A stretch of 26,453 nt of DNA, from the IMG/VR virus record IMGVR_UViG_3300046002_001336, positions 1 to 26,453 of that record; one strand, written 5' to 3'. The stretch is from a virus. Below, one piece after another: positions 1-7,847 of the stretch. A program made the position numbers and the translations under genes. Below the pieces are notes generated by a model that was not told where the DNA came from, did not search any database, and was given only the letters and a program-made list of their open reading frames with translations. Each line of letters starts with the position of its first letter. Positions within the stretch are counted from its first letter, which is position 1.

Positions 1-49
1 GGAGACCCGAGCCCCTGAGCTTCTGTGTATAACCGCGAAACTAAAAGTT

Positions 50-67
50 TTTTAGTATGCTGTAAAA
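50..67 (+). promoter_or_regulatory. Probable promoter (-10 TATGCT) for leaderless start of the modification operon
   Basis: TATGCT at 56-61 lies exactly at -12 to -7 if transcription starts on the A of the ATG at 68, which is the geometry of leaderless actinobacterial genes. No Shine-Dalgarno sequence precedes the ATG. The 12-mer TTTTAGTATGCT (50-61) recurs exactly at 26292-26303, and TTTTAGTAT recurs near 11058. No convincing -35 box is seen. The assignment is inference from position and recurrence. Confidence 0.5.
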
Positions 68-550
68 ATGAAACTAGAAAACCTACGGATTCAAAATTTA
101 ATCCTTGACCCCGAAAATGCCCGGCAACATAATGAGCAAAACATTAAAGCGATTATGGGAAGCCTCGAGGAGTTCGGACAACGCAAACCAATAGTCATAA
201 CTGCTGGTGGCGTAATTGTGGCTGGCAACGGAACAGTCGAAGCCGCAAAGAGATTGGGCTGGCTAGAGATTCAAGCTGTCCGAATTCCCGATGACTGGAC
301 ACCCGAACAGACCAAGGCTTTTGCTCTTGCTGATAATCGGACCGCCGAGCTTGCCTCTTGGAATTCGATAAAACTATCTGAGCAACTTATCGAGCTAGAG
401 GAAGCTGATTTTAAAATCGAGGAATTCGGTTTTGCTAAGGAACAAATAGCTGAGGATACTAAGCCCGAAGAATTTCCTACCTTTGATGATGTAGAAGAAA
501 CCACACATCGGTGTCCTAAATGTCATTATGAGTGGAACGGAAAATCATAA
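68..550 (+). CDS. ParB-like N-terminal domain protein with C-terminal zinc-knuckle tail
   Basis: A 160-residue protein with a ParB/Srx-type fold at residues 1-100: the stretch around PENAR (15-19), SLEEFGQRKPIV (32-43), GNGTVEAAKRLG (53-64) and ALADNRTAELASWN (86-99) is the pattern found in phage ParB-methylase proteins. Those proteins often continue into a DNA methylase domain; this one stops, and the methylating functions are separate downstream genes. The tail has CPKC (149-152) next to His147 and His153, possibly half of a zinc ribbon. The Arg usually found in the GN-x-R box is Thr56 here, so nuclease or nucleotide-binding activity may be altered. It overlaps the next gene by one base (TAATG), implying translational coupling and a shared role in DNA modification. 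Its precise function is unknown. Confidence 0.8.
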   Translation: MKLENLRIQNLILDPENARQHNEQNIKAIMGSLEEFGQRKPIVITAGGVIVAGNGTVEAAKRLGWLEIQAVRIPDDWTPEQTKAFALADNRTAELASWNSIKLSEQLIELEEADFKIEEFGFAKEQIAEDTKPEEFPTFDDVEETTHRCPKCHYEWNGKS

Positions 551-1242
551 TGAAAGATTCTGTTATGCCTAAAGGTAAATGGGAATTCGACCAAGCAGTT
601 ACCGAGGTTTTTGATGACATGCTTTCCCGGTCTATTCCGGACTATAAAGGCATGAGGGAACTAACTACTAACCTAGCTATTAAATTTGCTAAGCCTAATA
701 CCGACATAGTTGACCTTGGCTGTTCTCGAGGAGCTGCTTTAAAGCCAATCTATGAGGAGCTAAAAGACTCGGTTAAATACTTAGGCATTGAAGTTTCTAA
801 ACCTATGAGAGAAGCGGCAAAAAAAGAAATACCTTTTGCCGAAATACTTGACCTTGATTTAAGGAAGTCCTACCCTCGAGCGAGAGCCTCAGTTACCTTA
901 TCGGTCCTGACCCTTCAATTTATTCCTATTGAATACAGGCAAGAGATTATCCAAAATGTCTATGAGAATACCAACCAAGGTGGTGCTTTTCTTTTTGTAG
1001 AAAAGGTACTCGGTTCTGATGCTTACGCTAACAAACTTTTGATTGAAACTTTTCTAAAGACCAAGGAATCACAGGGATACTCTAAAGAGCAAATTGAAAG
1101 AAAAAAGGAAAGCCTTGAAGGTGTCCTTGTCCCGGTCACTTCAGATTGGAATGTCGAACTACTTAGAGAAGCCGGATTTAAACACATCGAGTGCTATTGG
1201 AGACACCTAAACTTTGCCGCTTGGGTAGCGATTAAAGAATGA
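550..1242 (+). CDS. cmoA-like: CmoA-like carboxy-S-adenosyl-L-methionine synthase
   Basis: A 230-residue class I SAM-dependent enzyme. It aligns almost end to end with E. coli CmoA as I recall that sequence: WEFDQAVTEVFDDM (11-24) against WTFDERVAEVFPDM; DLGCSRGA (55-62) against DLGCSLGA; TLQF (121-124); NQGGAFLFVEK (142-152) against NPGGALVLSEK; QGYSKEQIERKKESLE (175-190) against NGYSELEISQKRSMLE; and AGF followed by NFAAWVAIK at the end. CmoA converts SAM and prephenate to carboxy-SAM. The E. coli Arg199 that holds the new carboxylate corresponds to Lys186, a conservative change; Tyr32 of the PDY motif is kept. The ATG at 550 overlaps the preceding stop (TAATG) and is preferred over an upstream in-frame start at 532. 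No CmoB is present. The gene overlaps the cytosine methyltransferase gene by ATGA, so its product is probably made for DNA rather than tRNA modification. Confidence 0.88.
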   Translation: MKDSVMPKGKWEFDQAVTEVFDDMLSRSIPDYKGMRELTTNLAIKFAKPNTDIVDLGCSRGAALKPIYEELKDSVKYLGIEVSKPMREAAKKEIPFAEILDLDLRKSYPRARASVTLSVLTLQFIPIEYRQEIIQNVYENTNQGGAFLFVEKVLGSDAYANKLLIETFLKTKESQGYSKEQIERKKESLEGVLVPVTSDWNVELLREAGFKHIECYWRHLNFAAWVAIKE

Positions 1243-2318
1243 AACCAGATTATTCGATACCTCTAATGGATGAGGTTCGAGCTAAAAAGGGAACTAACGG
1301 ATTCACTATGGTTTCTACTTTTTCCGGCTGCGGTGGTTCATGCCTCGGATTCGAGATGGCTGGCTATGACTTGCGTTGGGCAAACGAGTTTATCCCGGAA
1401 GCAAGAGAGACATACCGGGCAAATCACGATGGAGTTATCCTTGATGACCGGGACATTCGAGATGTAAAAGGCTCAGAGATACTCGAGGCAATCGGGCTAG
1501 AGAAGGGCGAACTTGACCTGCTTGAAGGTTCACCTCCTTGCTCATCTTTTTCTATGGCCGGCTCTAGAGAAAAAGCTTGGGGTAAAGTTAAGTCTTATTC
1601 GGATTCTGAGCAAAGGTCTGATGACTTATTCTTTGAATACTCTCGACTCATAAAAGAGATACAACCAAAAACTTTCATAGCCGAGAATGTTTCCGGGCTA
1701 GTTAGAGGTACTGCCATTGGTTACTTTAGAGAAATACTCCGTGACCTCCGTTCTAATGGTTATTTAGTCGAGGCAAAACTTCTAGATGCTAGTTGGCTAG
1801 GAGTTCCACAAGCTAGAAAAAGAATCATCTTTGTCGGAGTTCGCAACGACTTAGTTGAAAAGTATAAGGTTGCCCCGGCGTTTCCCTCACCCTTTAGTTA
1901 CCGGTATTCCCTAAGCGAAGCACTTAAAGACACGACACCTTTAGAAAAATACCTTGACCAAGAAACAGGAATGGACATAAGTCTTGACAGATACGCTATT
2001 GGCGCAGAGTGGGACAAGACTCAAATCGGCAAATCTTCTGAAAAGTATTTTCAGCTAGTAAGACCTAACCCAGCTAAACCGGTCCCAACTATTACAGCTA
2101 CTGTTGGAAATGTAGGAGCAGCTTCTGTTGTACACCCGACTGAGAAAAGAAACTTTACCCTCGAGGAGTTAAGACTTTTATCGAGCTTTCCAAAAGACTT
2201 TGAACTAACCGGAACATACACGCAAAGGTGCGAGCGAATAGGCAGAAGCGTTCCACCCTTGATGGCTAAGGCAATAGGTGAGGCTATAGCCGAAAAGATA
2301 CTTTCAAAAATTCTCTAA
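1239..2318 (+). CDS. DNA (cytosine-C5) methyltransferase with Arg in motif X; candidate carboxymethyltransferase
   Basis: A 359-residue C5-cytosine methyltransferase with the canonical motif order: motif I TFSGCGG (27-33), motif II Glu50, motif IV GSPPCSSFS (97-105) with catalytic Cys101, motif VI ENV (149-151), motif VIII QARKR (191-195), a variable target-recognition stretch at about 210-300, motif IX RNFTLEELRLLSSFP (304-318) and motif X IGRSVPPLMAKAIGEAI (334-350). The conserved motif X Asn (GN-S/A-V) is Arg336, codon AGA at 2244-2246. In the engineered CpG enzyme M.MpeI, a basic residue at the corresponding Asn (N374K) allows use of carboxy-SAM, so this protein may transfer carboxymethyl rather than methyl groups. 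The start ATG overlaps the CmoA-like stop (ATGA). Family assignment is firm; the altered cofactor is inference. No cognate restriction endonuclease is visible. Confidence 0.93.
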   Translation: MKPDYSIPLMDEVRAKKGTNGFTMVSTFSGCGGSCLGFEMAGYDLRWANEFIPEARETYRANHDGVILDDRDIRDVKGSEILEAIGLEKGELDLLEGSPPCSSFSMAGSREKAWGKVKSYSDSEQRSDDLFFEYSRLIKEIQPKTFIAENVSGLVRGTAIGYFREILRDLRSNGYLVEAKLLDASWLGVPQARKRIIFVGVRNDLVEKYKVAPAFPSPFSYRYSLSEALKDTTPLEKYLDQETGMDISLDRYAIGAEWDKTQIGKSSEKYFQLVRPNPAKPVPTITATVGNVGAASVVHPTEKRNFTLEELRLLSSFPKDFELTGTYTQRCERIGRSVPPLMAKAIGEAIAEKILSKIL

Positions 2319-2366
2319 GGCACTAAGTAACACCTACAACTTTTTAACTTCGCAGATGGGTAAGTA

Positions 2367-2819
2367 ATGGCACAGGTTGGTAGACCCCCGAAACCGATAG
2401 AGCTTAAAAGGCTAACTGGTAATCCGGGAAAGAGAGCGTTACCCGAGCAGGGAACTGTAATGCTTATACCTCAAGCCCTATCTACGCCTGAGCCAGCTAG
2501 ACCTTTGCTCAAGTACGGTAAGGAACTTTGGGACAGAGTTTGGGAATCGGGCATCGCTTGGATAAGTCCCAACAGCGATATTGAAATTCTTTTAATGACT
2601 TGTGAGATGGTTGATGAGCGTTGGAACTTGAGAGTAAAAGTTATGACAGATAATAATTCTAAAGACCGGAGAGGCTTGCGAGAGCTAGAAAAATCTATTT
2701 ACTCAAACCTGTCTCTATTAGGTTTCACACCGACTGATAGAAGCAGACTCGGCGTTGCTGAGGTAAAAAAGATGAGCCGACTAGAAGAATTAATGACCAA
2801 GAAAGCAAACCGTGAATAG
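2367..2819 (+). CDS. terS: Terminase small subunit, P27 family
   Basis: A 150-residue protein with the typical P27-family opening (GRPPKPIELKRLTGNPGKR, residues 5-23) and the conserved end LLGFTPTDRSRLGV (116-129). Small terminases bind the packaging site on concatemeric DNA and load the large subunit. The start ATG follows GGGTAAGTA, a weak ribosome-binding sequence. The stop overlaps the GTG start of the large subunit by eight bases, consistent with coupled translation. A 48-base gap separates it from the methyltransferase gene; no promoter is obvious there. Confidence 0.9.
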   Translation: MAQVGRPPKPIELKRLTGNPGKRALPEQGTVMLIPQALSTPEPARPLLKYGKELWDRVWESGIAWISPNSDIEILLMTCEMVDERWNLRVKVMTDNNSKDRRGLRELEKSIYSNLSLLGFTPTDRSRLGVAEVKKMSRLEELMTKKANRE

Positions 2820-4332
2820 TTGGCCACCTGCCTATCTCACCCCTGTATCCCCGGAAGCAATAAAGCGTGGTGACGGTGAGTATGCTATCGAGTTCACCGA
2901 GGCCTTTGGTTCAATCGGTAAAGACGGTATTGCCGGCCTAGCAGGTGAAGCACTTACCTTGCGAGATTGGCAAAAAGAACTTATTCGCCATGTCTACGCC
3001 AGAGATGAAGATGGCGGTCTACAATTCAGAACTGCCCTAATCGGGATGCCAAGAAAAAATGGCAAGTCTGCCCTATCATCCGCAGCGTTTGGTCTCTACT
3101 CACTTATAGCTGAGGGTATTCAAGGTGGAGAGGTTTATTCGGTAGCTGCTGAAAAAGAACAGGCTCGAATCGTATTTGGCGAAGCAAAGAGAATGGTTGA
3201 AACCTCGGAGCTTTCAGAGCTCTGCACCTTGTATCGAGATGCCATCTTTGTACCCTCGACAAATAGCGTTTACCGAGTCGTGTCTGCTGAGAGCTATAGC
3301 AAGGAAGGGTTGAACCCTACTCGAATTATTTTTGATGAGGCTCACGCACATAAAGATAGGACTTTGTTTGATGTGTTCTCGCTCGCTATGGGAAACCGAG
3401 GCAAGCTCGGTCAGCTAATCGCTATCACTACAGCCGGGCAAAAGACAGACATGACCGGACAGGACTCTATCGCTTACAGTCTTTACCAATACGGCAAGAG
3501 AGTTGCCAGCGGTGAAATAGAAGACCCTAGTTTATTTATGGCTTGGTGGGCAGCCCCAGATGAGGCAGACCATCGTGATGTAGAAGTGTGGAGGAGAGCG
3601 AACCCCGGCTTTGATGACCTAGTTTCTAAAGATGATTTTGAATCAGCGGTTAGGCGAACCCCAGAACCGGAGTTTAGAACAAAGCGATTAAATCAATGGG
3701 TTAGCTCTATGAACGCTTGGCTACCAAACGGAGCTTGGCAACCACTTATTCAAGAGCGTGAGTTACTACCCGATGATGACATAATTATTGGATTTGACGG
3801 CTCATTTAACGGAGACTGTACAAGCCTTGTCGGTTGTACGATTCCGAAAGAGGATGAGAAGCCCTATTTGTTTATGATTAAGACTTGGGAGAAGCAACCC
3901 GAAGATACCGATGATTGGCGTGTAAACACTCAAGAGGTTGAGGACATGATTATTCAATTCTGCTCGACCCATAATGTTAAAGAGATAGCCTGTGACCCTT
4001 ATCGCTGGCAAAGGTCTATGGATGCTATGGCAGAGATGGGTTTACCTGTTATTGAGTTTCCGTCAACTAGCCCAAGCCGGATGGTTTCTGCCTGTGCTAA
4101 GTTTTATACCTCGGTTACAGAGCAAACAATGATTCACGATGGTAATCCATTACTTGAGCGACACTTAACCAACGCAGTAGTCAAGACCGACAGAATTGGG
4201 CCTAGAATTGTAAAAGACAACCGAGGCTCACCACGAAAGATTGATGCTGCTGTAGCGGCAGTCATAGCCTTCGATAGGGCAACTGTTGGTAGAGTGGAGG
4301 ATGAGCAACTTGTCCCACAATTCTTTATCTAA
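2812..4332 (+). CDS. terL: Terminase large subunit (packaging ATPase and nuclease)
   Basis: A 506-residue terminase that pumps DNA into the prohead and cuts concatemers. The ATPase half has a Walker A-type GMPRKNGKS (78-86) and Walker B RIIFDEAH (171-178). The C-terminal RNase H-like nuclease carries three acidic positions in the expected order: Asp329 in GFDGS, Asp395 in CDPYRW and Asp478 in KIDAAVA. The start is GTG, overlapping the small-subunit gene by eight bases. Length and motif order fit the HK97-like terminases of actinobacteriophages. Confidence 0.95.
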   Translation: MNSWPPAYLTPVSPEAIKRGDGEYAIEFTEAFGSIGKDGIAGLAGEALTLRDWQKELIRHVYARDEDGGLQFRTALIGMPRKNGKSALSSAAFGLYSLIAEGIQGGEVYSVAAEKEQARIVFGEAKRMVETSELSELCTLYRDAIFVPSTNSVYRVVSAESYSKEGLNPTRIIFDEAHAHKDRTLFDVFSLAMGNRGKLGQLIAITTAGQKTDMTGQDSIAYSLYQYGKRVASGEIEDPSLFMAWWAAPDEADHRDVEVWRRANPGFDDLVSKDDFESAVRRTPEPEFRTKRLNQWVSSMNAWLPNGAWQPLIQERELLPDDDIIIGFDGSFNGDCTSLVGCTIPKEDEKPYLFMIKTWEKQPEDTDDWRVNTQEVEDMIIQFCSTHNVKEIACDPYRWQRSMDAMAEMGLPVIEFPSTSPSRMVSACAKFYTSVTEQTMIHDGNPLLERHLTNAVVKTDRIGPRIVKDNRGSPRKIDAAVAAVIAFDRATVGRVEDEQLVPQFFI

Positions 4333-4339
4333 GGCGGAT

Positions 4340-4471
4340 ATGGCAACGACACTTCAAATCATCGGAGCTTCAGCAATAAGTATTGGCGCAGGTCTTATCT
4401 TTATCCCGGCAGGTTTAATTATCGCCGGTATCTTTGCACTTTTATTTGGCTTGGCTGCCGAAAGGAAATAA
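4340..4471 (+). CDS. Small hydrophobic membrane protein between terminase and portal
   Basis: A 43-residue, almost wholly hydrophobic protein: residues 5-38 could form two short membrane passes separated by a Pro-Gly turn (PAG, 21-23), ending in AERK. The ATG at 4340 is preferred because AAGGCGGAT precedes it at proper spacing and it begins just after the terminase stop; an in-frame extension back to 4286 would overlap terL by 47 bases. A role is not known. A holin-like or membrane-anchoring role is possible but unsupported by homology I can see. Confidence 0.6.
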   Translation: MATTLQIIGASAISIGAGLIFIPAGLIIAGIFALLFGLAAERK

Positions 4472-4475
4472 CTAA

Positions 4476-5825
4476 ATGCTCAACAATCTTTTTGAACAGC
4501 GAGCAATAAGCTTCCAGACAATTTGGGGTACTGGCGGTGACATCGAGGTTCTAAATCAATCGGGAACGGTAATCAACCCTGAAACAGTCTTCAGAGTAAA
4601 CGCAATCTTTTCAGCGGTCAGCCTTATCTCTGACACTATCTCTACCCTGCCACTTGACTCATACATCCGCAGAGATGGCGCACGCTTCGCTTTTAGACCA
4701 AGACCAGCTTGGGTACAACAGCCAGACATTGATACAAGCAAGGAAGCTTTTTATGGTTCATTGATTGTTTCTATGTTGCTTGATGGTAACGGCTTTGTCC
4801 GAGTCTTTAGAGATAGCTCTGGCCGAGTAGTTAACATGACGGTTCTAAATCCAACTAAGGTTGAAATCCGAAAAGACAAAGTTGGTGGAGTTACTTTTAT
4901 TTATGAAGGTGAGAACAAGCCACTAAACAAGAATGAAATCTTACACATTCCAGATGTCGTTCGACCCGGCGAGACTCGAGGCATCTCAAGAGTTACAGCA
5001 CTCAAGGATAACTTCGGACTTGCTCTTGCTCTAGAATCTTATGCTGCTCGATTCTTCGGTCAAGGCGCAAGCACTAACGGTATCATCGAGTTTCCCGGCA
5101 ACCTAACACCGGAGCAAGCCAAGCAACTAGTTGAGGGCTTTGATGCGAGACACAAGGGATTCCGCAAGTCACATAAGACAGGTGTTCTTTCCGGTGGGGC
5201 AAAGTTTGTACAGACCACAGTAGCGAACGACCAAGCACAGTTTATTGATTCACGCAGAATGGCTGTCGAAGATGTAGCTAGAGCCTTTAACATTCCTCCG
5301 CACCTTCTAGGATTACCCGGCACAAACACCTATTCAAGCGTTGAGCAAAATAACATTGCGTTTGTAACTCACACACTTCGCCCAATAGTTCAAAAGCTAG
5401 AATCAGCCTTTACATCACTAATGGTCAACGAGCCCGGTGGCTCAACAGCTTTCATTAAGTTCACGCTTGACGGATTATTGCGAGGCGATGCTAACTCACG
5501 ATTCTCGGCTTACAGCGTTGGTCTACAGGCCGGATACCTAACCATCAACGACATCCGCAGACTCGAAGACTTGCCACCAGTTGACGGTGGAGAGATTATT
5601 CGAGTGCCACTAGCCAGCGTAAACATTGACGCAGCTGAACTTGTAGCTACTGACAAGCGAGTAAACATGGCTCAAAAACTTGTCAACTCAGGATTCGACC
5701 CTGCCGAGGTAATGGCTGCTATGGGCTTGCCAGAGATTGCTCACACCGGATTGCCAACTGTCCAGCTACAGGGTATTGCTCAGGTAAACCCAGAGGACCC
5801 AACTGCGGCTTATGAGGTTGAGTAA
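4476..5825 (+). CDS. Portal protein, HK97 family
   Basis: A 449-residue portal, the dodecameric ring at the unique vertex through which DNA enters and leaves. Recognisable portal features include the early helix NAIFSAVSLISDTISTLPL (about 42-60), the GNGFVRVFRD strand pair, the stem-region segment ending in NIPPHLLGLP, and the late GYLTINDIRRLEDLPPV motif typical of HK97-type portals. AAAGGA lies upstream of the ATG at moderate spacing. The stop overlaps the next ATG by one base (TAATG). The order terminase-portal-protease-capsid is the standard HK97-like head module. Confidence 0.94.
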   Translation: MLNNLFEQRAISFQTIWGTGGDIEVLNQSGTVINPETVFRVNAIFSAVSLISDTISTLPLDSYIRRDGARFAFRPRPAWVQQPDIDTSKEAFYGSLIVSMLLDGNGFVRVFRDSSGRVVNMTVLNPTKVEIRKDKVGGVTFIYEGENKPLNKNEILHIPDVVRPGETRGISRVTALKDNFGLALALESYAARFFGQGASTNGIIEFPGNLTPEQAKQLVEGFDARHKGFRKSHKTGVLSGGAKFVQTTVANDQAQFIDSRRMAVEDVARAFNIPPHLLGLPGTNTYSSVEQNNIAFVTHTLRPIVQKLESAFTSLMVNEPGGSTAFIKFTLDGLLRGDANSRFSAYSVGLQAGYLTINDIRRLEDLPPVDGGEIIRVPLASVNIDAAELVATDKRVNMAQKLVNSGFDPAEVMAAMGLPEIAHTGLPTVQLQGIAQVNPEDPTAAYEVE

Positions 5826-6085
5826 TGCCGATTACTACAGGACAGATACTTGCCGGCACAGCGAGAGTTGCGATTGACGGAAGTTCAGTCAGCGACTGGA
5901 GATTACACATTCATAATATGGATAATACAACTGCTGTTTATATCGGCAATGAAACTGTTACAACTTCAAATGGATTTAGCCTTTTCAAAGAGGACTCACT
6001 AGAGCTTCAATGCTATCCAAATGAGCATGTCTATGTTGTTTCAAGTAAAGGTAATCACCCCATCTCATTCTTGAAGCAGGTATAG
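5825..6085 (+). CDS. Small beta-rich head-associated protein
   Basis: An 86-residue protein beginning on the ATG that overlaps the portal stop. The sequence alternates hydrophobic strands with short polar turns (RVAIDG, VYIGNETV, NGFSLFKEDSLELQCY, HVYVVSSKGN), suggesting a small beta sandwich without a signal peptide or membrane segment. Similar short beta proteins with a 'VYIGNxxVTTSNGF' pattern occur near portal and capsid genes of other phages, so a structural or decoration role is likely. No precise family name can be given from sequence alone. Confidence 0.7.
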   Translation: MPITTGQILAGTARVAIDGSSVSDWRLHIHNMDNTTAVYIGNETVTTSNGFSLFKEDSLELQCYPNEHVYVVSSKGNHPISFLKQV

Positions 6086-6087
6086 AA

Positions 6088-7656
6088 ATGCCCTATTACA
6101 TTACACAGACAAATCCTGACTGCCCTAACTGGGGAGTTGAGAAGGAAGATGGCGAACTAATCGGTTGCCACGACTCAAAGGAATCTGCTATTGACCAAGC
6201 TGTCGCTATCAGTATTGATGAGGATACCGAGTTTGTTGGCGAAAGAGCCGCAGTTGGTTCTCTAGAGGTCGGTGACTTTGTTTCTTGGTCACCACTAGAC
6301 CCAAGAGTTGCAGCTCAGGTTGAGATGGTTGAGAGTCAGTTTGCTATCGTTCGACTATTTGAATTTGAAGACGGCATCTTTGAGCCAACCGACAAGATGA
6401 TGGTTATTAATGTATTTCAGTTAGAAAAGATACCAACCCCAAAGATGATTGCTGTCGAGGTTGAGGAGATTGAGGAAGAAATGCCTGAAAGCATTGATGA
6501 GACTATTGAAGACAGCCCTGAGGATGAACTAGATAACATAAGGGCTATAAACCAAGAAGCTCCTGCCTACATGAGAGCAGCAGCCCGGAGAGGCCTTGAG
6601 TATTACGAGGAAGGCCTTGCTGGTGACGGCGTTACTCCCGGCACGATTCGAGAGGCTAGAGAAATGGCTCAGGGTCGAGTCAGCGATGATAAGTGGATAA
6701 GAATTGCCGCTTGGATTGCTAGACATCTAGTTGACCTTGATGCCCCAGATGCAAACCCAGATTCAGATAATTACCCATCAGCAGGTGTAGTGGCTCACTT
6801 ACTTTGGGGTTCAGGACCAAGCAAGCGAGCAGCGCAACGCACTAAAGACTACGCTGATTCAATAGTTGCTAGAATCAGAGCAGAGGAAACTAACAGCATG
6901 GATAACAAAGACAAGTGGCTAAAGGTCGCTAGAGCAATCGCACTAAAGATTGACGGCCCACAGACTAAAGAGCCAGAGGTACGCACTAACAGCGTTGACT
7001 TCGAGGTTAGAGCTGAGGGTGACGGTATGACCTTTACCGGCTATGCCTCTGTATTCAATAGCCCATCCGAGGACCTTGGTGGCTTTATCGAGTATGTTGC
7101 CCCGGGTGCTTTCAAGCGTTCCCTACAATCTCGCAACGAGGTCAAGCTACTTTGGAATCACGACTCAGGTGAGCCACTAGCTTCCCTTAGAGGTGGCACT
7201 ATGCAACTTGTCGAGGATAACCGAGGCCTAAAGGTTACTGCTCAGCTTCCGAATACCACCCGAGGTAGAGATGTCGCTGAGTTGCTTCGCACTAATGTAA
7301 TCAACACCATGTCTTTTGGATTCAATGTCATTAGAGATTCTTGGTCAAGCGATGGTAAGACACGCACCCTAGAGTCAGTTAGATTATTTGAAGTCAGCGT
7401 GGTTAGTTTTGCCGCCTATCCAGACACGACTGCTCAGGTTCGCTCTGGCAACCAAACCATTAATCCTGACCAGTTAGCCGATGCCTTGCTAAAGCTAGAG
7501 TCAGGCGAAGAATTAGATGAGGCTAATGCCAACCTGATTACCGATGTGGTTAACAAGCTAAAGGCACAGCCAGAGATTGATGAAGTAATTGACAACGGCC
7601 TTGACCTACTAGACCTAAAGAAAAAGCAGTTTGACCTACTACTGAAAAGAATCTAA
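6088..7656 (+). CDS. Prohead protease (HK97/S78-type) with large N-terminal extension
   Basis: A 522-residue protein whose C-terminal half is a prohead protease of the herpes/HK97 fold: FTGYASVFN (316-324), APGAF (338-342), LLWNHDS (354-360) with likely catalytic His358, NTMSFGF (406-412) with Ser409, and VRLFEVSVVSFAAYP (431-445). It should cleave the capsid scaffold domain. The N-terminal half holds a segment around residues 1-45 with Cys12 and Cys27, a barrel-like segment (55-115), an acidic linker (122-150), and a helical domain (155-266) containing AREMAQGRVSDDKWIRIAAWIARH and SAGVVAHLLWG. This extension is shared with many phage protease fusions; its task is unclear. An internal ATG at 6898 (Met271) could yield the protease domain alone. 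Confidence 0.88.
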   Translation: MPYYITQTNPDCPNWGVEKEDGELIGCHDSKESAIDQAVAISIDEDTEFVGERAAVGSLEVGDFVSWSPLDPRVAAQVEMVESQFAIVRLFEFEDGIFEPTDKMMVINVFQLEKIPTPKMIAVEVEEIEEEMPESIDETIEDSPEDELDNIRAINQEAPAYMRAAARRGLEYYEEGLAGDGVTPGTIREAREMAQGRVSDDKWIRIAAWIARHLVDLDAPDANPDSDNYPSAGVVAHLLWGSGPSKRAAQRTKDYADSIVARIRAEETNSMDNKDKWLKVARAIALKIDGPQTKEPEVRTNSVDFEVRAEGDGMTFTGYASVFNSPSEDLGGFIEYVAPGAFKRSLQSRNEVKLLWNHDSGEPLASLRGGTMQLVEDNRGLKVTAQLPNTTRGRDVAELLRTNVINTMSFGFNVIRDSWSSDGKTRTLESVRLFEVSVVSFAAYPDTTAQVRSGNQTINPDQLADALLKLESGEELDEANANLITDVVNKLKAQPEIDEVIDNGLDLLDLKKKQFDLLLKRI

Positions 7657-7658
7657 AC

Positions 7659-7835
7659 ATGGCAAGCAAAGATGACATTAAGAGAGCTATCCTAAAAGCT
7701 GCTGGCAACCCATCAGTTGGCGTAATCGCTGACCTAGCTGATGACCTAGCTAAAGCAGTATGGGAACTAGACAATACAAACTCATACAACCCAGCCAAAG
7801 AAGCAAGGGTTGTTGAAAGTAAAGAAACCCGGTAG
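7659..7835 (+). CDS. Small conserved head-module protein
   Basis: A 58-residue protein starting two bases after the protease stop, reading MASKDDIKRAILKAAGNPSV to a polar tail ending in KETR. The first 38 residues are predicted to be two helices; no membrane segment or cysteine is present. Short proteins of this form directly after the prohead protease are common in actinophages, so the reading frame is probably real, though its function is unknown. It ends just before a strong terminator hairpin. Confidence 0.7.
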   Translation: MASKDDIKRAILKAAGNPSVGVIADLADDLAKAVWELDNTNSYNPAKEARVVESKETR

Positions 7836-7847
7836 AGTTTTCTTTAG

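Noticed and set aside
532-549. Upstream extension of the CmoA-like protein
   Set aside because: The ATG at 550 overlaps the stop as TAATG, and CmoA homology begins after it.
550-1242. Role of the CmoA-like enzyme in tRNA wobble modification
   Set aside because: No CmoB-like gene is present and the gene is coupled to a DNA methyltransferase; a host CmoB cannot be excluded.
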